Source: Porticoccaceae bacterium (GTDB lineage Bacteria; Pseudomonadota; Gammaproteobacteria; Pseudomonadales; Porticoccaceae). Taken from it: a stretch of DNA of 34,504 nucleotides. Under the pieces are notes generated by a model that saw nothing but the letters and a program-made list of their open reading frames with translations, searched no databases and was not told where the DNA came from. Below, in pieces: positions 1 through 9,246 of this stretch. Made by a program: the position numbers and the translations under genes. The number at the start of each line of letters is the position of its first letter. Position 1 is the first letter of the stretch. The stretch spans positions 1 to 34,504 of the forward strand of contig JAHEHM010000011.1 of the NCBI GenBank assembly GCA_024644585.1, read 5' to 3'.

Positions 1-785
1 ACAATTTCAGCCGCAGTTCCACTGAAGAAAGCCTCATCACTGATATAGACCTCATCGCGAGAGATGCGCTTTTCATGAACATCTATGCCATGATCTTTGG
101 CTAATGTGAATACGGTATCTCGAGTAATACCATCCAAGCATGAAGTCAGGTCTGGCGTATAGATCGCCCCCTTACGTACAATAAAGAAGTTTTCTGCACT
201 ACCCTCAGAAACATAGCCCTCGGGGTCTAACATAATTGCTTCGTCACAGCCTGAATCCAGGGCTTCACGCAGTGCCAGCGTAGAATTAATATAGTTACCA
301 CTAGCCTTAGCTTTTACCATAGTGATATTCACATGATGTCTTGTGTAAGAGGAGGTACGAACCTTCAGCCCAGATTCTAATGTCTCTGGTGATGTGTAGG
401 ACGGCCATTCCCAAGCGGCGATACCTAAATGGACCTTTAAGCCTTCAGCGCGCAAACCCATGCCTTCAGAACCCAAGAATACCAAGGGACGGATATAGGC
501 TTCTTTAAGATTATTCACACGCACGACTTCAAGGATAGCCTCACTAACTTCTTCTTCAGTGTAAGGAATATTAAGGTGCAATATTTTCGCGGAATTGAAC
601 AAACGGCGAACATGGTCTTCCAAGCGGAAAATACAGGTACCGGCGTCTGTTTCGTAGGCACGAATGCCCTCAAAAACGCCTGTGCCATAATGTAAAGATG
701 AGGTTAAAAAATGTATCTGCGCGTCGCGCCAATCCACTAATTCGCCATCCATCCAAATAAAACCGTCGCGGTCTGCAAATGCCAT
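1..785 (-). CDS. ilvE: Branched-chain amino acid aminotransferase, C-terminus cut off
   Basis: PLP enzyme (fold type IV) that moves the amino group between glutamate and the branched-chain 2-oxoacids, the last step of valine, leucine and isoleucine synthesis. About 261 residues are visible; the family is usually near 305-310, so some 45 residues lie beyond the window start. The start MAFADRDGFIWMDGELVDW and the motif TMVKAKASGNYINS, which carries the PLP lysine, are typical. YVSEGSAENFFIV and SCLDGITRDTV are the cofactor-phosphate and substrate motifs. The ATG lies 4 nt after the glnE stop, with an AGAGGA ribosome site inside the end of glnE, so the two are probably co-transcribed. The ilvE-glnE pairing is also seen in Pseudomonas. 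Confidence 0.95.
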   Translation of the reverse strand, partial: MAFADRDGFIWMDGELVDWRDAQIHFLTSSLHYGTGVFEGIRAYETDAGTCIFRLEDHVRRLFNSAKILHLNIPYTEEEVSEAILEVVRVNNLKEAYIRPLVFLGSEGMGLRAEGLKVHLGIAAWEWPSYTSPETLESGLKVRTSSYTRHHVNITMVKAKASGNYINSTLALREALDSGCDEAIMLDPEGYVSEGSAENFFIVRKGAIYTPDLTSCLDGITRDTVFTLAKDHGIDVHEKRISRDEVYISDEAFFSGTAAEI

Positions 786-789
786 CGAC

Positions 790-3681
790 CTAATCCTCTT
801 GTTTGTGATTACTTAAAAAACTCTGCCAACATAACCGAACTGCCTCACGCTGCTCAGTAAATTTTGACAACAATACCTCAGCAGGCTGATTTTGCAATTG
901 CAAATCATGGGCCGCCGAGCGAAATATCTTGTAGGCTTCTATCAATTGCTGAGCCTGTTGCTCGCTAATAACATCTGTGTTCGACATGGTTTCTAATAAT
1001 CGAACGGTGTCTGTCCACAGAACTAATTGTTCAGATTTGTGGGACCAAGCCAAGACCGCAAATTGAACCATAAATTCAATATCTACGATACCTCCAGATG
1101 CCTGCTTTAGGCAGTATTTGCCTTCTTTTGTGCTTTTATCCAGATGTTTGCGCATTTTAATACGCATTTCAGCCACATCATCGCGCAATTTTTCAGTATT
1201 TCTTTTTTTGCGTAGCTGATTAACTCTAATAGTATTAAAACACTCAGCTGTTATTTTATCACCAGCTATCACCCTAGAGCGAACCAAGGCCTGATGCTCC
1301 CAGGTCCATGCACTTTGTTTTTGATACTTTTCAAATGAGCTCAGACTGGACACCAGCATACCCGAATTACCAGAGGGTCTGAGTCGCATATCAATTTCAT
1401 AGGCCATTCCCGCATGAGTTGATGTGGATAGCAGATGGATAATTCGCTGGCCAAGGCGGGCAAAAAATGTCGAACTGTCTACTGACCTAGGGCCGCCCGC
1501 CGTCTCACCGGATAAATTGTCATGTAAAAAAACCAGATCTAAATCAGATTTATACCCCATCTCTAAGCCACCAACCTTGCCATAGGCAACCACAATAAAT
1601 CCTGGGGTTGCGCCGTCATAGGTCTTATCCGTTGCCGGTGCTGGCGTTCCATACTTAGCCACCATTTGGTCCCAGGCAACATTAGCCACGTGCTCTACCA
1701 CCACCTCTGCCGTCCAAGTCAGCTGATCACTCGCCTCCATCAAGGTAAGACGACCGGTAATTTCACTGGCAGCAATACGTAAATTACAGGCGCGAACAAA
1801 ATAGCGAATAATCTCCATTTGCTGTTCTTGGTCATGGGTATCTATACGTAAAGTTTGTTGGCGCAATGAATCAAGTAGGTCACTTTTGGTCTGTGCGGCG
1901 AACAGGTTTCTCGGGTCCAAAAGCTCATCCAATAAATCTGGAAAAGCCGTTAGCTGGTCGGCAATCCATTGGCTTCTTTGACATAAAAGTGCCAATTGTT
2001 CTAGTGCCTGAGTGTTTTCTATCAACAGGGTAAGATAAACACTTCTTCGCAAAACCGCTTGAATCAGTTTAAACACTAGGCCAAAGGTTCGATCACTCTC
2101 CTCTTGAGCAGCGCAGATGCGTAACACTTCGGGCATGAGTGTATCCAAGCGTGCTCTTGGGACAGTTGCTAAACTGATCACTACGCGGCTTTGATAAAAC
2201 TTTTCTAGGGTTTCAATAATAGCCTGCGGCTGCTGATAATCTAGCTTTTGTAAAACCAACAGGCTTTCATCTGCATTCATCTCAGGCTGCCATTGCAGCC
2301 CAGCATTGTGTTGTTGATCTGAGTCAACAGCTTCTTCATCGGCAATCATATTGCTAAAACAACGATGGACATTTTCTCTATGACTGTCTAACCGAATTAA
2401 AAAGCTATCCCAACTCGATTCTCCCAGCACTAAAGCCACTCGCATTCGCGCCAACTCGTCGACGGGTAACTGTTGCGTTTGCTTGTCATCGATGGCCTGA
2501 AGCACATGCTCTGTATTGCGTAAAAACTCGTAGGCTTGCCAGAGTTGCATCTTATCTTCTTCAGCTAATAAACCCTCCATCGCGATCTGCTCTAACGCTT
2601 GATGGAATGACTGAACCTGCAAGCCCTGTAGTCGACCCCCTCGGATAAGCTGAAAACTCTGTACAATAAATTCAAGCTCTCGAATTCCACCCTGCCCAAG
2701 CTTAATATTGTCATGCATGCCTTTGCGGGCAACCTCAAGATTAATTTTTCGCTTTAGATCTCGAAGTGCTTCAATCGCGCCATAATCGAGATAGCGACGA
2801 TAGACAAAAGGACTAAGTATTTCTTCAAGCTTAGCGATAGCCTGTTTATCGCCAGTCACCACTCTTGCCTTGACCATGGCAAAACGCTCCCAGCCACGAC
2901 CCTGAGTAGTGTAATAATCTTCTAAGGCAGAAAAATTTTGTACCAATGGCCCGCTCTGCCCATAGGGACGCAAGCGCATATCAACGCGAAACACAAAGCC
3001 ATCAACTGTCTGCGCATCTAGGGAGGCAATGAGCTTTTGCCCCAGTCGTTCGAAAAACTGTTGATTGGATACTGAGCGCTTTGCACCCTCGGTTTCACCC
3101 GCCTCTGGGTAAGCAAAAATAAGATCAATATCTGAGGATAGATTAAGCTCACCGCCACCCATTTTGCCCATCGCAATCACAAGTAGTTTTTGCTCATTGC
3201 CTTCACTATCCAATGGTTTGCCCATATCTTTAGCAACCATTGGATGTAAATAATCCAATGCGACATTGACACAGGCTTCAGCTAGCAGGGTCACATCTCG
3301 GGTAGTTTCGGTTAAATCCGCTAGCCGATTCAAATCACGCCATACGATACGTTGCATTTCTCGTTGCCGAAAAAGTCTTAGCTGGATACCCAAGGCTTTC
3401 TCATCATCTTCAGGTATAACAGAAATTTTCTGCTGCAGTGATTCTAGTAGGGTAGTTTGTGAATAGGCTCGCTCAAGATCACCGCTTTCTACAAGTTGAC
3501 GAAACCCCTGACGATCTCCTATCGCCTGATCGGCGGCAAAATCACTGCATCCCCAGGCGCGCTCAAGTTGCTGTAAAAATTCTGAGTCGTCTATGTGTTT
3601 TTTTAACCATGTAGAGTCCTTATCTCCATCAAAATAGAGATTTAATTTGGTTTCAAAGAACTGCTGTATAGAAGAAATCAT
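790..3681 (-). CDS. glnE: Bifunctional glutamine synthetase adenylyltransferase/adenylyl-removing enzyme
   Basis: Controls glutamine synthetase by adding AMP to, or removing it from, its regulatory tyrosine, under PII protein control. The 963 residues match the usual length (about 946 in E. coli). Two nucleotidyltransferase domains are visible. The N-terminal adenylyl-removase domain has GKMGGGELNLSSDIDL at about 172-187, with metal-binding D184 and D186. The C-terminal adenylyltransferase domain has GKVGGLEMGYKSDLDL at about 701-716, with D713 and D715. Both halves carry the repeated VDMRLRP or IDMRLRP motif. All four aspartates are present, so both activities should be intact. The gene heads a minus-strand pair with ilvE and diverges from the SAP-like gene across 179 nt. 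Confidence 0.97.
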   Translation of the reverse strand: MISSIQQFFETKLNLYFDGDKDSTWLKKHIDDSEFLQQLERAWGCSDFAADQAIGDRQGFRQLVESGDLERAYSQTTLLESLQQKISVIPEDDEKALGIQLRLFRQREMQRIVWRDLNRLADLTETTRDVTLLAEACVNVALDYLHPMVAKDMGKPLDSEGNEQKLLVIAMGKMGGGELNLSSDIDLIFAYPEAGETEGAKRSVSNQQFFERLGQKLIASLDAQTVDGFVFRVDMRLRPYGQSGPLVQNFSALEDYYTTQGRGWERFAMVKARVVTGDKQAIAKLEEILSPFVYRRYLDYGAIEALRDLKRKINLEVARKGMHDNIKLGQGGIRELEFIVQSFQLIRGGRLQGLQVQSFHQALEQIAMEGLLAEEDKMQLWQAYEFLRNTEHVLQAIDDKQTQQLPVDELARMRVALVLGESSWDSFLIRLDSHRENVHRCFSNMIADEEAVDSDQQHNAGLQWQPEMNADESLLVLQKLDYQQPQAIIETLEKFYQSRVVISLATVPRARLDTLMPEVLRICAAQEESDRTFGLVFKLIQAVLRRSVYLTLLIENTQALEQLALLCQRSQWIADQLTAFPDLLDELLDPRNLFAAQTKSDLLDSLRQQTLRIDTHDQEQQMEIIRYFVRACNLRIAASEITGRLTLMEASDQLTWTAEVVVEHVANVAWDQMVAKYGTPAPATDKTYDGATPGFIVVAYGKVGGLEMGYKSDLDLVFLHDNLSGETAGGPRSVDSSTFFARLGQRIIHLLSTSTHAGMAYEIDMRLRPSGNSGMLVSSLSSFEKYQKQSAWTWEHQALVRSRVIAGDKITAECFNTIRVNQLRKKRNTEKLRDDVAEMRIKMRKHLDKSTKEGKYCLKQASGGIVDIEFMVQFAVLAWSHKSEQLVLWTDTVRLLETMSNTDVISEQQAQQLIEAYKIFRSAAHDLQLQNQPAEVLLSKFTEQREAVRLCWQSFLSNHKQED

Positions 3682-3707
3682 AGTTCAATCAATTATCAAA
3701 ATTTCTG

Positions 3708-3730
3708 TAGGAAACCTATAAGACTAGTCT
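3708..3730. repeat. Two adjacent small palindromes in the glnE / SAP-gene divergent region
   Basis: TAGG-aaa-CCTA lies at 3708-3718 and the perfect 10-bp palindrome AGACTAGTCT at 3721-3730. They sit about 27-50 nt upstream of the glnE start. They could be operator half-sites or chance; no known regulator consensus is recognised. Confidence 0.3.
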
Positions 3731-3860
3731 ACAATCATAACATGTCTCATCTAACGCTTGACCATAATCTCGACTAAACCATTTAGAGATTTTTCTAAGA
3801 AATTATCGTTAGCTAACCACTTAACGAGTTTAGGTTTCGACTGTAAGGAATCTGGAGGTA

Positions 3861-4493
3861 ATGTTGAGTAGACTTTACAGCAATATGTCAGTAGAAGAAT
3901 TTGAGAAAGGGTACTTCTACGCTGCTGAACTGAAAGCCTTTGCCAAAAAGCTGGGCATTGATGTGGGTACCTTGAGAAAAAACGAGGTAGAGAGCCATAT
4001 TAAGGCCCATCTTTCGTCAAACAGGGATACTCCACTACCTAAAAGCGTTTCCAACCGAAAAACCAACGGAAATCGCGACAGACTGTTGCCTGATTCATAT
4101 ATTGTAAACTACGTCAGTGATAAAAAGACCAAAGCATTCCTAATGCAAGAGGTCTCAAAAAGAGATCCAAGTATTAAGAATAAGTCAGGTCAATGGTATT
4201 GGCTGAACGATTGGCGTAAAGAGCAGATCAGAAGTAATCGTAAAATTACCTACCTTGAATTAATAGACCGCTTATATGAACTAATGACGAACGAGGGAAG
4301 GCTCCCGAGAATCCCGTCAACAAGATTCAATAACTTCATTACTGATTTTCTGGCAGATCCCGAAAATGACGGAGCGACTCGTCAGGAAGCGTTTGACGAA
4401 TGGGAAAGATTGAAAAAAATGCCAGTCCAAAAAAATTATCAGGAATATAAAAAAATCGCAATGACACTGACTGATCAGCGGCAATATCATTGA
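3861..4493 (+). CDS. Orphan protein with N-terminal SAP-like domain
   Basis: Function unknown. Residues about 12-52 look like a SAP-type helix-extended-helix: a hydrophobic helix followed by LKAFAKKLGIDVGTLRKNEV and IKAHL. SAP domains usually bind nucleic acid. The C-terminal part (about 80-200) is helical and charged, with WYWLNDWRKEQI and FNNFITDFLADPENDGATR. This resembles the SAP-containing bacterial family that often carries DUF6434-type tails, but the match is by eye only. Start choice is uncertain. ATG 3861 is just 2 nt after GGAGG (3854-3858), while TTG 3864 in the same frame has a better 5-nt spacing; M9 (3885) is also possible. The gene stands alone between glnE and argA and is AT-rich by eye, so it may have been acquired. 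Confidence 0.75.
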   Translation: MLSRLYSNMSVEEFEKGYFYAAELKAFAKKLGIDVGTLRKNEVESHIKAHLSSNRDTPLPKSVSNRKTNGNRDRLLPDSYIVNYVSDKKTKAFLMQEVSKRDPSIKNKSGQWYWLNDWRKEQIRSNRKITYLELIDRLYELMTNEGRLPRIPSTRFNNFITDFLADPENDGATRQEAFDEWERLKKMPVQKNYQEYKKIAMTLTDQRQYH

Positions 4494-4565
4494 AATCGGA
4501 AAAATATCTCGCATTAATTAGAATCAAACCGACTGTCGATTTTTATCTAAACTGATTGACCACTG

Positions 4566-4592
4566 TTGCTTAAAGCCCAAAACCCCTATAAT
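4566..4592 (+). promoter_or_regulatory. argA promoter with consensus -10 touching the start codon
   Basis: A perfect TATAAT (4587-4592) lies 6 nt before ATG 4599. TTGCTT (4566-4571) is a possible -35 with a short 15-bp spacer. Transcription would be expected to begin at about the A of the ATG, and no Shine-Dalgarno sequence is present. Confidence 0.55.
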
Positions 4593-4598
4593 CGCGCC

Positions 4599-5903
4599 AT
4601 GAATTCAGATAGCTACGTGGATTTCTTTCGCCAAACATCGCCCTATATCCACAAACACAGGGGCAAGACCTTTGTTATTGCCCTTGATGGCGATACGGTT
4701 GCCCATGCCAATTTCCATCGTACAATTCACGACATTGCACTCCTGCAAAGCCTAGGTATTCGCATTGTGTTAGTGCATGGCGCTCGCCCACAAATTGATC
4801 AGCGTATCGCACAAGCTGGTGAACAGAGCCAATTTCATAACCAATTGCGAATCACTGATAGCAGTGCCATGCAATCGGTCAAAGAGGCATTGGGCAGTAC
4901 GCGCTGGCAAATTGAAGCTGAGTTATCCACTGGCTTACCTAACTCCCCGATGCACGGTGCTCAGATTAAGGCCATTGGTGGAAACTTTATTACCGCCAAG
5001 CCTATGGGCATTCTGAATGGTGTTGATTATCAGCATACTGGAGAAGTTAGAGGCATTGATGCAGAGTCTATTCAGCAACAGCTTCAGATAGGTGGCCTAG
5101 TTTTGCTCTCTCCGATTGGTTTTTCACCCACTGGTGAGGCCTTCAATTTAAGCTATCAAGAGGTTGCGGCTCAAACTGCGATTGCCATCAATGCAGAAAA
5201 GCTGATTTTAGTCACAGAAGTGTCAGGCATTCTGGAAGATAACAATCTTCTCAGAAGTTTATCCGTGCCTGAAGCTAAAGCCTTACAAACGAAAAGTGAC
5301 AATACAGCGCAGAATAAATTATTAGAGACTGCTGGCTGTGCATGCAGCGAGGGCGTTAAACGTGTGCACCTAGTCAGCTGCGCTGAAGATGGTGCCCTGC
5401 TAACTGAGTTATTTACCCGAGATGGCAGTGGCACGCTAGTCATGCAGGACCATTCCGAAGTCATCAGACCCGCTGAAATTGACGACGTAGGCGGAATATT
5501 GGATTTAATCGCTCCTCTAGAAGAACAACAAATTTTAGTGAAACGTTCTCGAGAATTACTCGAAACTGAGATCTCAAGATTCACTCTAGTACTTCACCCT
5601 GAGGGCGATTTACTAGGTTGTGCCGCACTTTATCCAACCAGCGATTCTTCACAGGGTGAAATTGCCTGTATGGCAACTAATCCAGAATTTCTTAATCAGG
5701 GTATAGCTACTAGGCTTCTGCAGCGCTTAGAAGCAGATGCGCTTGAAGCAAAAATGACTCAAATTTTTGTCCTGACCACTCAAACCGCCCATTGGTTTTT
5801 GGAGCAAGGTTTTATTGAGGTTGAATTGAGTGATTTACCCGAAAAAAAGCAATCGCTGTATAACTATCAGCGCAATTCGCGGATTTTTAGCAAAATTCTT
5901 TAG
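4599..5903 (+). CDS. argA: Amino-acid N-acetyltransferase (N-acetylglutamate synthase)
   Basis: Makes N-acetylglutamate from glutamate and acetyl-CoA, the committed step of arginine synthesis. It has an amino-acid-kinase-like domain (about 1-280; VLVHGARPQI and AAQTAIAINAEKLILVTEV visible) followed by a GNAT acetyltransferase domain (about 285-434; EIACMATNPEF, NQGIATRLLQRLE, VLTTQTAHWFLEQGF). This is the classical ArgA architecture: 434 residues against 443 in E. coli. ATG 4599 is preferred to the in-frame TTG 4566 because homologues begin near the YVDFFRQTSPYI segment and the promoter -10 lies between the two. Feedback inhibition by arginine is known for the family. argB is about 20 kb away in this window. 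Confidence 0.93.
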   Translation: MNSDSYVDFFRQTSPYIHKHRGKTFVIALDGDTVAHANFHRTIHDIALLQSLGIRIVLVHGARPQIDQRIAQAGEQSQFHNQLRITDSSAMQSVKEALGSTRWQIEAELSTGLPNSPMHGAQIKAIGGNFITAKPMGILNGVDYQHTGEVRGIDAESIQQQLQIGGLVLLSPIGFSPTGEAFNLSYQEVAAQTAIAINAEKLILVTEVSGILEDNNLLRSLSVPEAKALQTKSDNTAQNKLLETAGCACSEGVKRVHLVSCAEDGALLTELFTRDGSGTLVMQDHSEVIRPAEIDDVGGILDLIAPLEEQQILVKRSRELLETEISRFTLVLHPEGDLLGCAALYPTSDSSQGEIACMATNPEFLNQGIATRLLQRLEADALEAKMTQIFVLTTQTAHWFLEQGFIEVELSDLPEKKQSLYNYQRNSRIFSKIL

Positions 5904-5971
5904 AGTTACATCGAATACCTGTAGTAAAATTAAATTATTCGATAAGCTTTTAACTAAACAAGAGACTAATA

Positions 5972-7807
5972 ATGCCTAAGTATCGTTCACATACTACTAC
6001 TCAGGGTCGCAACATGGCCGGTGCCAGAGCGCTATGGCGCGCTACCGGTATGAAAGATGATGATTTCAATAAGCCAATGATCGCCATCGCTAACTCCTAT
6101 ACCCAGTTTGTCCCAGGCCATGTGCATTTGAAGGATATGGGTGACTTAGTAGCCGGTGAAATTGCCAAGGCTGGCGGTATTGCCCGTGAGTTTCATACTA
6201 TCGCCGTCGATGACGGTATTGCTATGGGCCATGATGGCATGCTCTACTCATTACCATCGCGGGATGTTATTGCTGACTCGGTAGAATATATGGTGAATGC
6301 TCACTGTGCGGATGCCTTAGTCTGTATCTCTAACTGTGACAAGATCACCCCAGGCATGTTAATGGCGGCTATGCGTCTTAATATTCCAGTTATATTTGTT
6401 TCCGGCGGCCCAATGGAAGCAGGGAAAACTAAGCTAGCCGATCATAACCTGGATCTTGTGGATGCAATGGTTATCGCTGCCGATGAAACTGCAAGTGATG
6501 AAAAAGTTGCTGAGTATGAGCGTTCTGCTTGCCCAACCTGTGGCTCTTGCTCCGGTATGTTTACTGCGAATTCAATGAACTGCTTAACTGAGGCACTGGG
6601 TTTATCCCTTCCTGGCAATGGCACAACCTTAGCCACTCATGCTGATCGCAAGGGTTTGTTTGAAGAGGCTGGTCGCACCATTGTTTCAATGGCAAAACGC
6701 TATTATGAACAGGATGATGAATCTGTTTTACCTAGATCCATTGCTAACTTCAAAGCATTCGAAAACGCTATGACCCTTGATATCTGCATGGGTGGATCAA
6801 CCAATACTATTTTGCACCTACTGGCAGCGGTTCAAGAAGCAGGTATAGATTTTGACATGTCAAATATCGATGCGCTGTCGCGAGTGGTGCCTCAACTCTG
6901 TAAGGTAGCGCCTAATACGCCTGAATATCATGTTGAAGATGTGCATAGAGCCGGTGGTATTATGGGCATACTAGCCGAACTTGATCGCGCTGGCTTAATT
7001 CATAATGAATTGCCCACGGTACATTCTGCTACTCTCGCTGAAGCTTTTGATAAGTGGGACATTGTTAGCGGCCATGTCAGCGAAGAAGTAAAAACTTTTT
7101 ATAAAGCAGGTCCTGCAGGCATTCCTACACAGACTGCCTTTAGCCAAGCCACTCGCTGGCCTTCACTGGATGCTGATCGCGCTAATGGCTGTATTCGCAA
7201 CTTAGAAAATGCCTTCAGCACCGAAGGTGGTCTAGCGATTCTTACGGGCAATCTCGCTGAAGATGGCTGTGTGGTTAAAACCTCAGGCGTAGATGAATCT
7301 ATTTTAGTGTTTGAAGGTCCTGCATTTATTACTGAAAGTCAGGATGAAGCGGTTGCCAGCATTCTAAATGATGAAGTTAAGGCCGGTGATGTGGTTATCG
7401 TGCGCTACGAGGGACCAAGAGGCGGACCGGGTATGCAAGAAATGCTTTACCCAACCAGCTATATAAAATCCAAAAACCTCGGTAAAGCCTGTGCCCTTAT
7501 TACTGATGGCCGTTTTTCCGGCGGAACCTCTGGACTGTCTATTGGCCACGTTTCTCCAGAAGCGGGTGCTGGCGGTACCATTGGTTTGGTTAAGCAAGGT
7601 GATACCATTCGTATTGATATTCCTAATCGCACCATTGATGTGTTGGTTTCAGACGAAGAGCTTGCTAAACGTCGTTCAGAGCAGAACAAGATTGGATGGC
7701 AGCCTAAGGAAGCACGACCCAGAAAGGTCTCTGCAGCGCTTAAGGCCTATGCCAAACTTGCTACAAGCGCAGACAAAGGCGCCGTTAGGGATCTATCACA
7801 GCTGTAA
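5972..7807 (+). CDS. ilvD: Dihydroxy-acid dehydratase
   Basis: Iron-sulfur dehydratase that converts 2,3-dihydroxy-isovalerate and 2,3-dihydroxy-3-methylvalerate to the 2-oxoacids, just before the IlvE step. Length is 611 residues (E. coli 616). Cluster cysteines are in [11 protein letters not shown] and [20 protein letters not shown]; the C-terminal [15 protein letters not shown] signature is also intact. It follows argA by 68 nt on the same strand, has a weak ribosome site (AAGAGA), and ends just before a strong terminator. ilvE is in the same window but on the other strand, so the two ilv genes are not one operon. Confidence 0.97.
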   Translation: MPKYRSHTTTQGRNMAGARALWRATGMKDDDFNKPMIAIANSYTQFVPGHVHLKDMGDLVAGEIAKAGGIAREFHTIAVDDGIAMGHDGMLYSLPSRDVIADSVEYMVNAHCADALVCISNCDKITPGMLMAAMRLNIPVIFVSGGPMEAGKTKLADHNLDLVDAMVIAADETASDEKVAEYERSACPTCGSCSGMFTANSMNCLTEALGLSLPGNGTTLATHADRKGLFEEAGRTIVSMAKRYYEQDDESVLPRSIANFKAFENAMTLDICMGGSTNTILHLLAAVQEAGIDFDMSNIDALSRVVPQLCKVAPNTPEYHVEDVHRAGGIMGILAELDRAGLIHNELPTVHSATLAEAFDKWDIVSGHVSEEVKTFYKAGPAGIPTQTAFSQATRWPSLDADRANGCIRNLENAFSTEGGLAILTGNLAEDGCVVKTSGVDESILVFEGPAFITESQDEAVASILNDEVKAGDVVIVRYEGPRGGPGMQEMLYPTSYIKSKNLGKACALITDGRFSGGTSGLSIGHVSPEAGAGGTIGLVKQGDTIRIDIPNRTIDVLVSDEELAKRRSEQNKIGWQPKEARPRKVSAALKAYAKLATSADKGAVRDLSQL

Positions 7808-7830
7808 CTAATAATGTTCCCATAGACACA

Positions 7831-7860
7831 AAAAAGCCCGGTTAAAACCGGGCTTTTTTT
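7831..7860. terminator. Bidirectional intrinsic terminator between ilvD and the Ton operon
   Basis: AAAAAGCCCGGTT (7831-7843) pairs with AACCGGGCTTTTT (7846-7858), followed by T residues on the plus strand. A T run also exists on the minus strand. It can end ilvD transcription and, in reverse, the Ton operon that stops at 7875. Confidence 0.93.
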
Positions 7861-7874
7861 ATTCTGTAAGTTAG

Positions 7875-9236
7875 CTACTTTCTACAGCTTGGAACCTCAG
7901 CTCCAAGGTCACGCAACTTACCCAGACGTGTACCCTCCACATCAGCATATTTTATCCATTGTTTAGGGAAACGTTTTTCCTTTTCATCTTCGGCAACTTT
8001 AAGGGCTTTTTGGAAGGCCCCAACCGCATCTTTGTAGCAGTGCATATTAACTAACGCATTGCCCATAATGAGATAATTTGAGCTTGGACGCTTAACACTG
8101 CCTTTTTCAGCAGCCTTCAGAGCAGCCTGATAAGCTTGCTTATCTTGACCTAAATCAAGGTAAACCCCTGCCATACGGAACTGCAATTCGCCTGATTCGC
8201 TAAGCTGTGAGGCTTGATCAAGCGCGCTCAGTGCTAAGTTGAGCTCTTTTGCCTGGTACCAAGCGGTGCCAAGTACCTCAAGGTTTTTAGCTGTCCGCTC
8301 AATGATTTCGTCATCAATACCCTTAGCAATAATTTGCGCGGCTTTGTAAGGAACCTCAGCAGCCAGATACATATAACCTAGACCTAATACCTGACTCTCT
8401 TTGTCATATTTGCCGTTCATATAAACAACATCAGAGGCAACTAACTGGTCAAGGGGTCTTTCCTGTTCAGCATACATACCGCCAAGCTGTTTCCAGAACG
8501 TCCATTTAGGATAATGCTTAACCAGCTTTTCGAGAATGTCGATGACTTTGTTATATTCGTTTTTCTCATAGTAAAGTACCCGCTGTAATGACCACCAACG
8601 CTCTTTAGGGAGTTTTCCTTTAGATTCGACATCATCAATCGCTAATTCGAGAAGAGCTAAAGCATCATCTTTACGTTCAAGTTGATAATAAATCTGTGCA
8701 AGTAGCCCACGCGCTGCATTACTAACAATGGTAGATTCCTCAATCCAGATTTCTAATTGCTCAGCGGCATCAGCATAACGACCTTCAGCAGTATATAGCT
8801 GAGCTAGAGTATATCGGGTATCTAAACGAAGATCTTCTGGCGTACCCTCACCATTAATGACCTGTTTGTATGAACGTATTGAGCCTTCAAAATCATCCAA
8901 CGAGTAATAGACATAACCCTTAAATTTCCACACCTGAGTTTGCTCATAGGCCGATTTACAGGTTTTGCTACTAGCCTCAATACCCTCAAGCATCTCCATT
9001 GATTTAGTCCAGTCCTCTTCTTCGAGAACCACCTGAATTTTTTCCAGAGATTTACCGCATTTTGCGCCTACTGATTGGCGCTTACGGGTTTTTACATTCT
9101 TAAATTTCGGCTCTTTTTTTTCTTCTTCAGCAAAGGCTGAAGCACCAAGATCAGAATAAGACGCTATCGATGACACCATTACAGGCGCTAGAAAAGCAAC
9201 AGTAAATAGGGCGATAGTTGTTATGCTTTTTAACAT
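7875..9236 (-). CDS. Secreted tetratricopeptide-repeat protein of the Ton operon
   Basis: Last gene of the six-gene operon. The 453 residues begin with a signal peptide (hydrophobic TIALFTVAFLAPVMVSSIA, likely cut after SAFA at about residue 36), so the protein is probably periplasmic. The rest is a chain of helical repeats of TPR type, for example YAEQ/LEIWIEE and ALALLELAID stretches and the CYKDAVGAFQKALKVAEDE repeat near the C-terminus. ATG 9236 was chosen over a longer reading that overlaps tonB: it has AAGGGG at good spacing and starts 10 nt after the tonB stop. TPR proteins in this position are known next to TonB2/TtpC systems; they probably scaffold proteins, but the exact role is not established. 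Confidence 0.85.
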   Translation of the reverse strand: MLKSITTIALFTVAFLAPVMVSSIASYSDLGASAFAEEEKKEPKFKNVKTRKRQSVGAKCGKSLEKIQVVLEEEDWTKSMEMLEGIEASSKTCKSAYEQTQVWKFKGYVYYSLDDFEGSIRSYKQVINGEGTPEDLRLDTRYTLAQLYTAEGRYADAAEQLEIWIEESTIVSNAARGLLAQIYYQLERKDDALALLELAIDDVESKGKLPKERWWSLQRVLYYEKNEYNKVIDILEKLVKHYPKWTFWKQLGGMYAEQERPLDQLVASDVVYMNGKYDKESQVLGLGYMYLAAEVPYKAAQIIAKGIDDEIIERTAKNLEVLGTAWYQAKELNLALSALDQASQLSESGELQFRMAGVYLDLGQDKQAYQAALKAAEKGSVKRPSSNYLIMGNALVNMHCYKDAVGAFQKALKVAEDEKEKRFPKQWIKYADVEGTRLGKLRDLGAEVPSCRK

Positions 9237-9246
9237 CAGATACCCC

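Noticed and set aside
4556-4592. TTGACC (4556-4561) as the -35 of the argA promoter
   Set aside because: The spacer to TATAAT would be 25 bp, outside the sigma-70 range; TTGCTT at 4566 is the better, though still imperfect, candidate.
5171-5584. 137-residue reading frame on the minus strand inside argA
   Set aside because: Fully antisense to a well-supported gene; its Ser/Arg/Pro-rich translation looks like a shadow frame and it has no neighbour or ribosome site.
7491-7811. 106-residue plus-strand frame within ilvD
   Set aside because: Out-of-frame overlap of the conserved ilvD C-terminus; no family resemblance.
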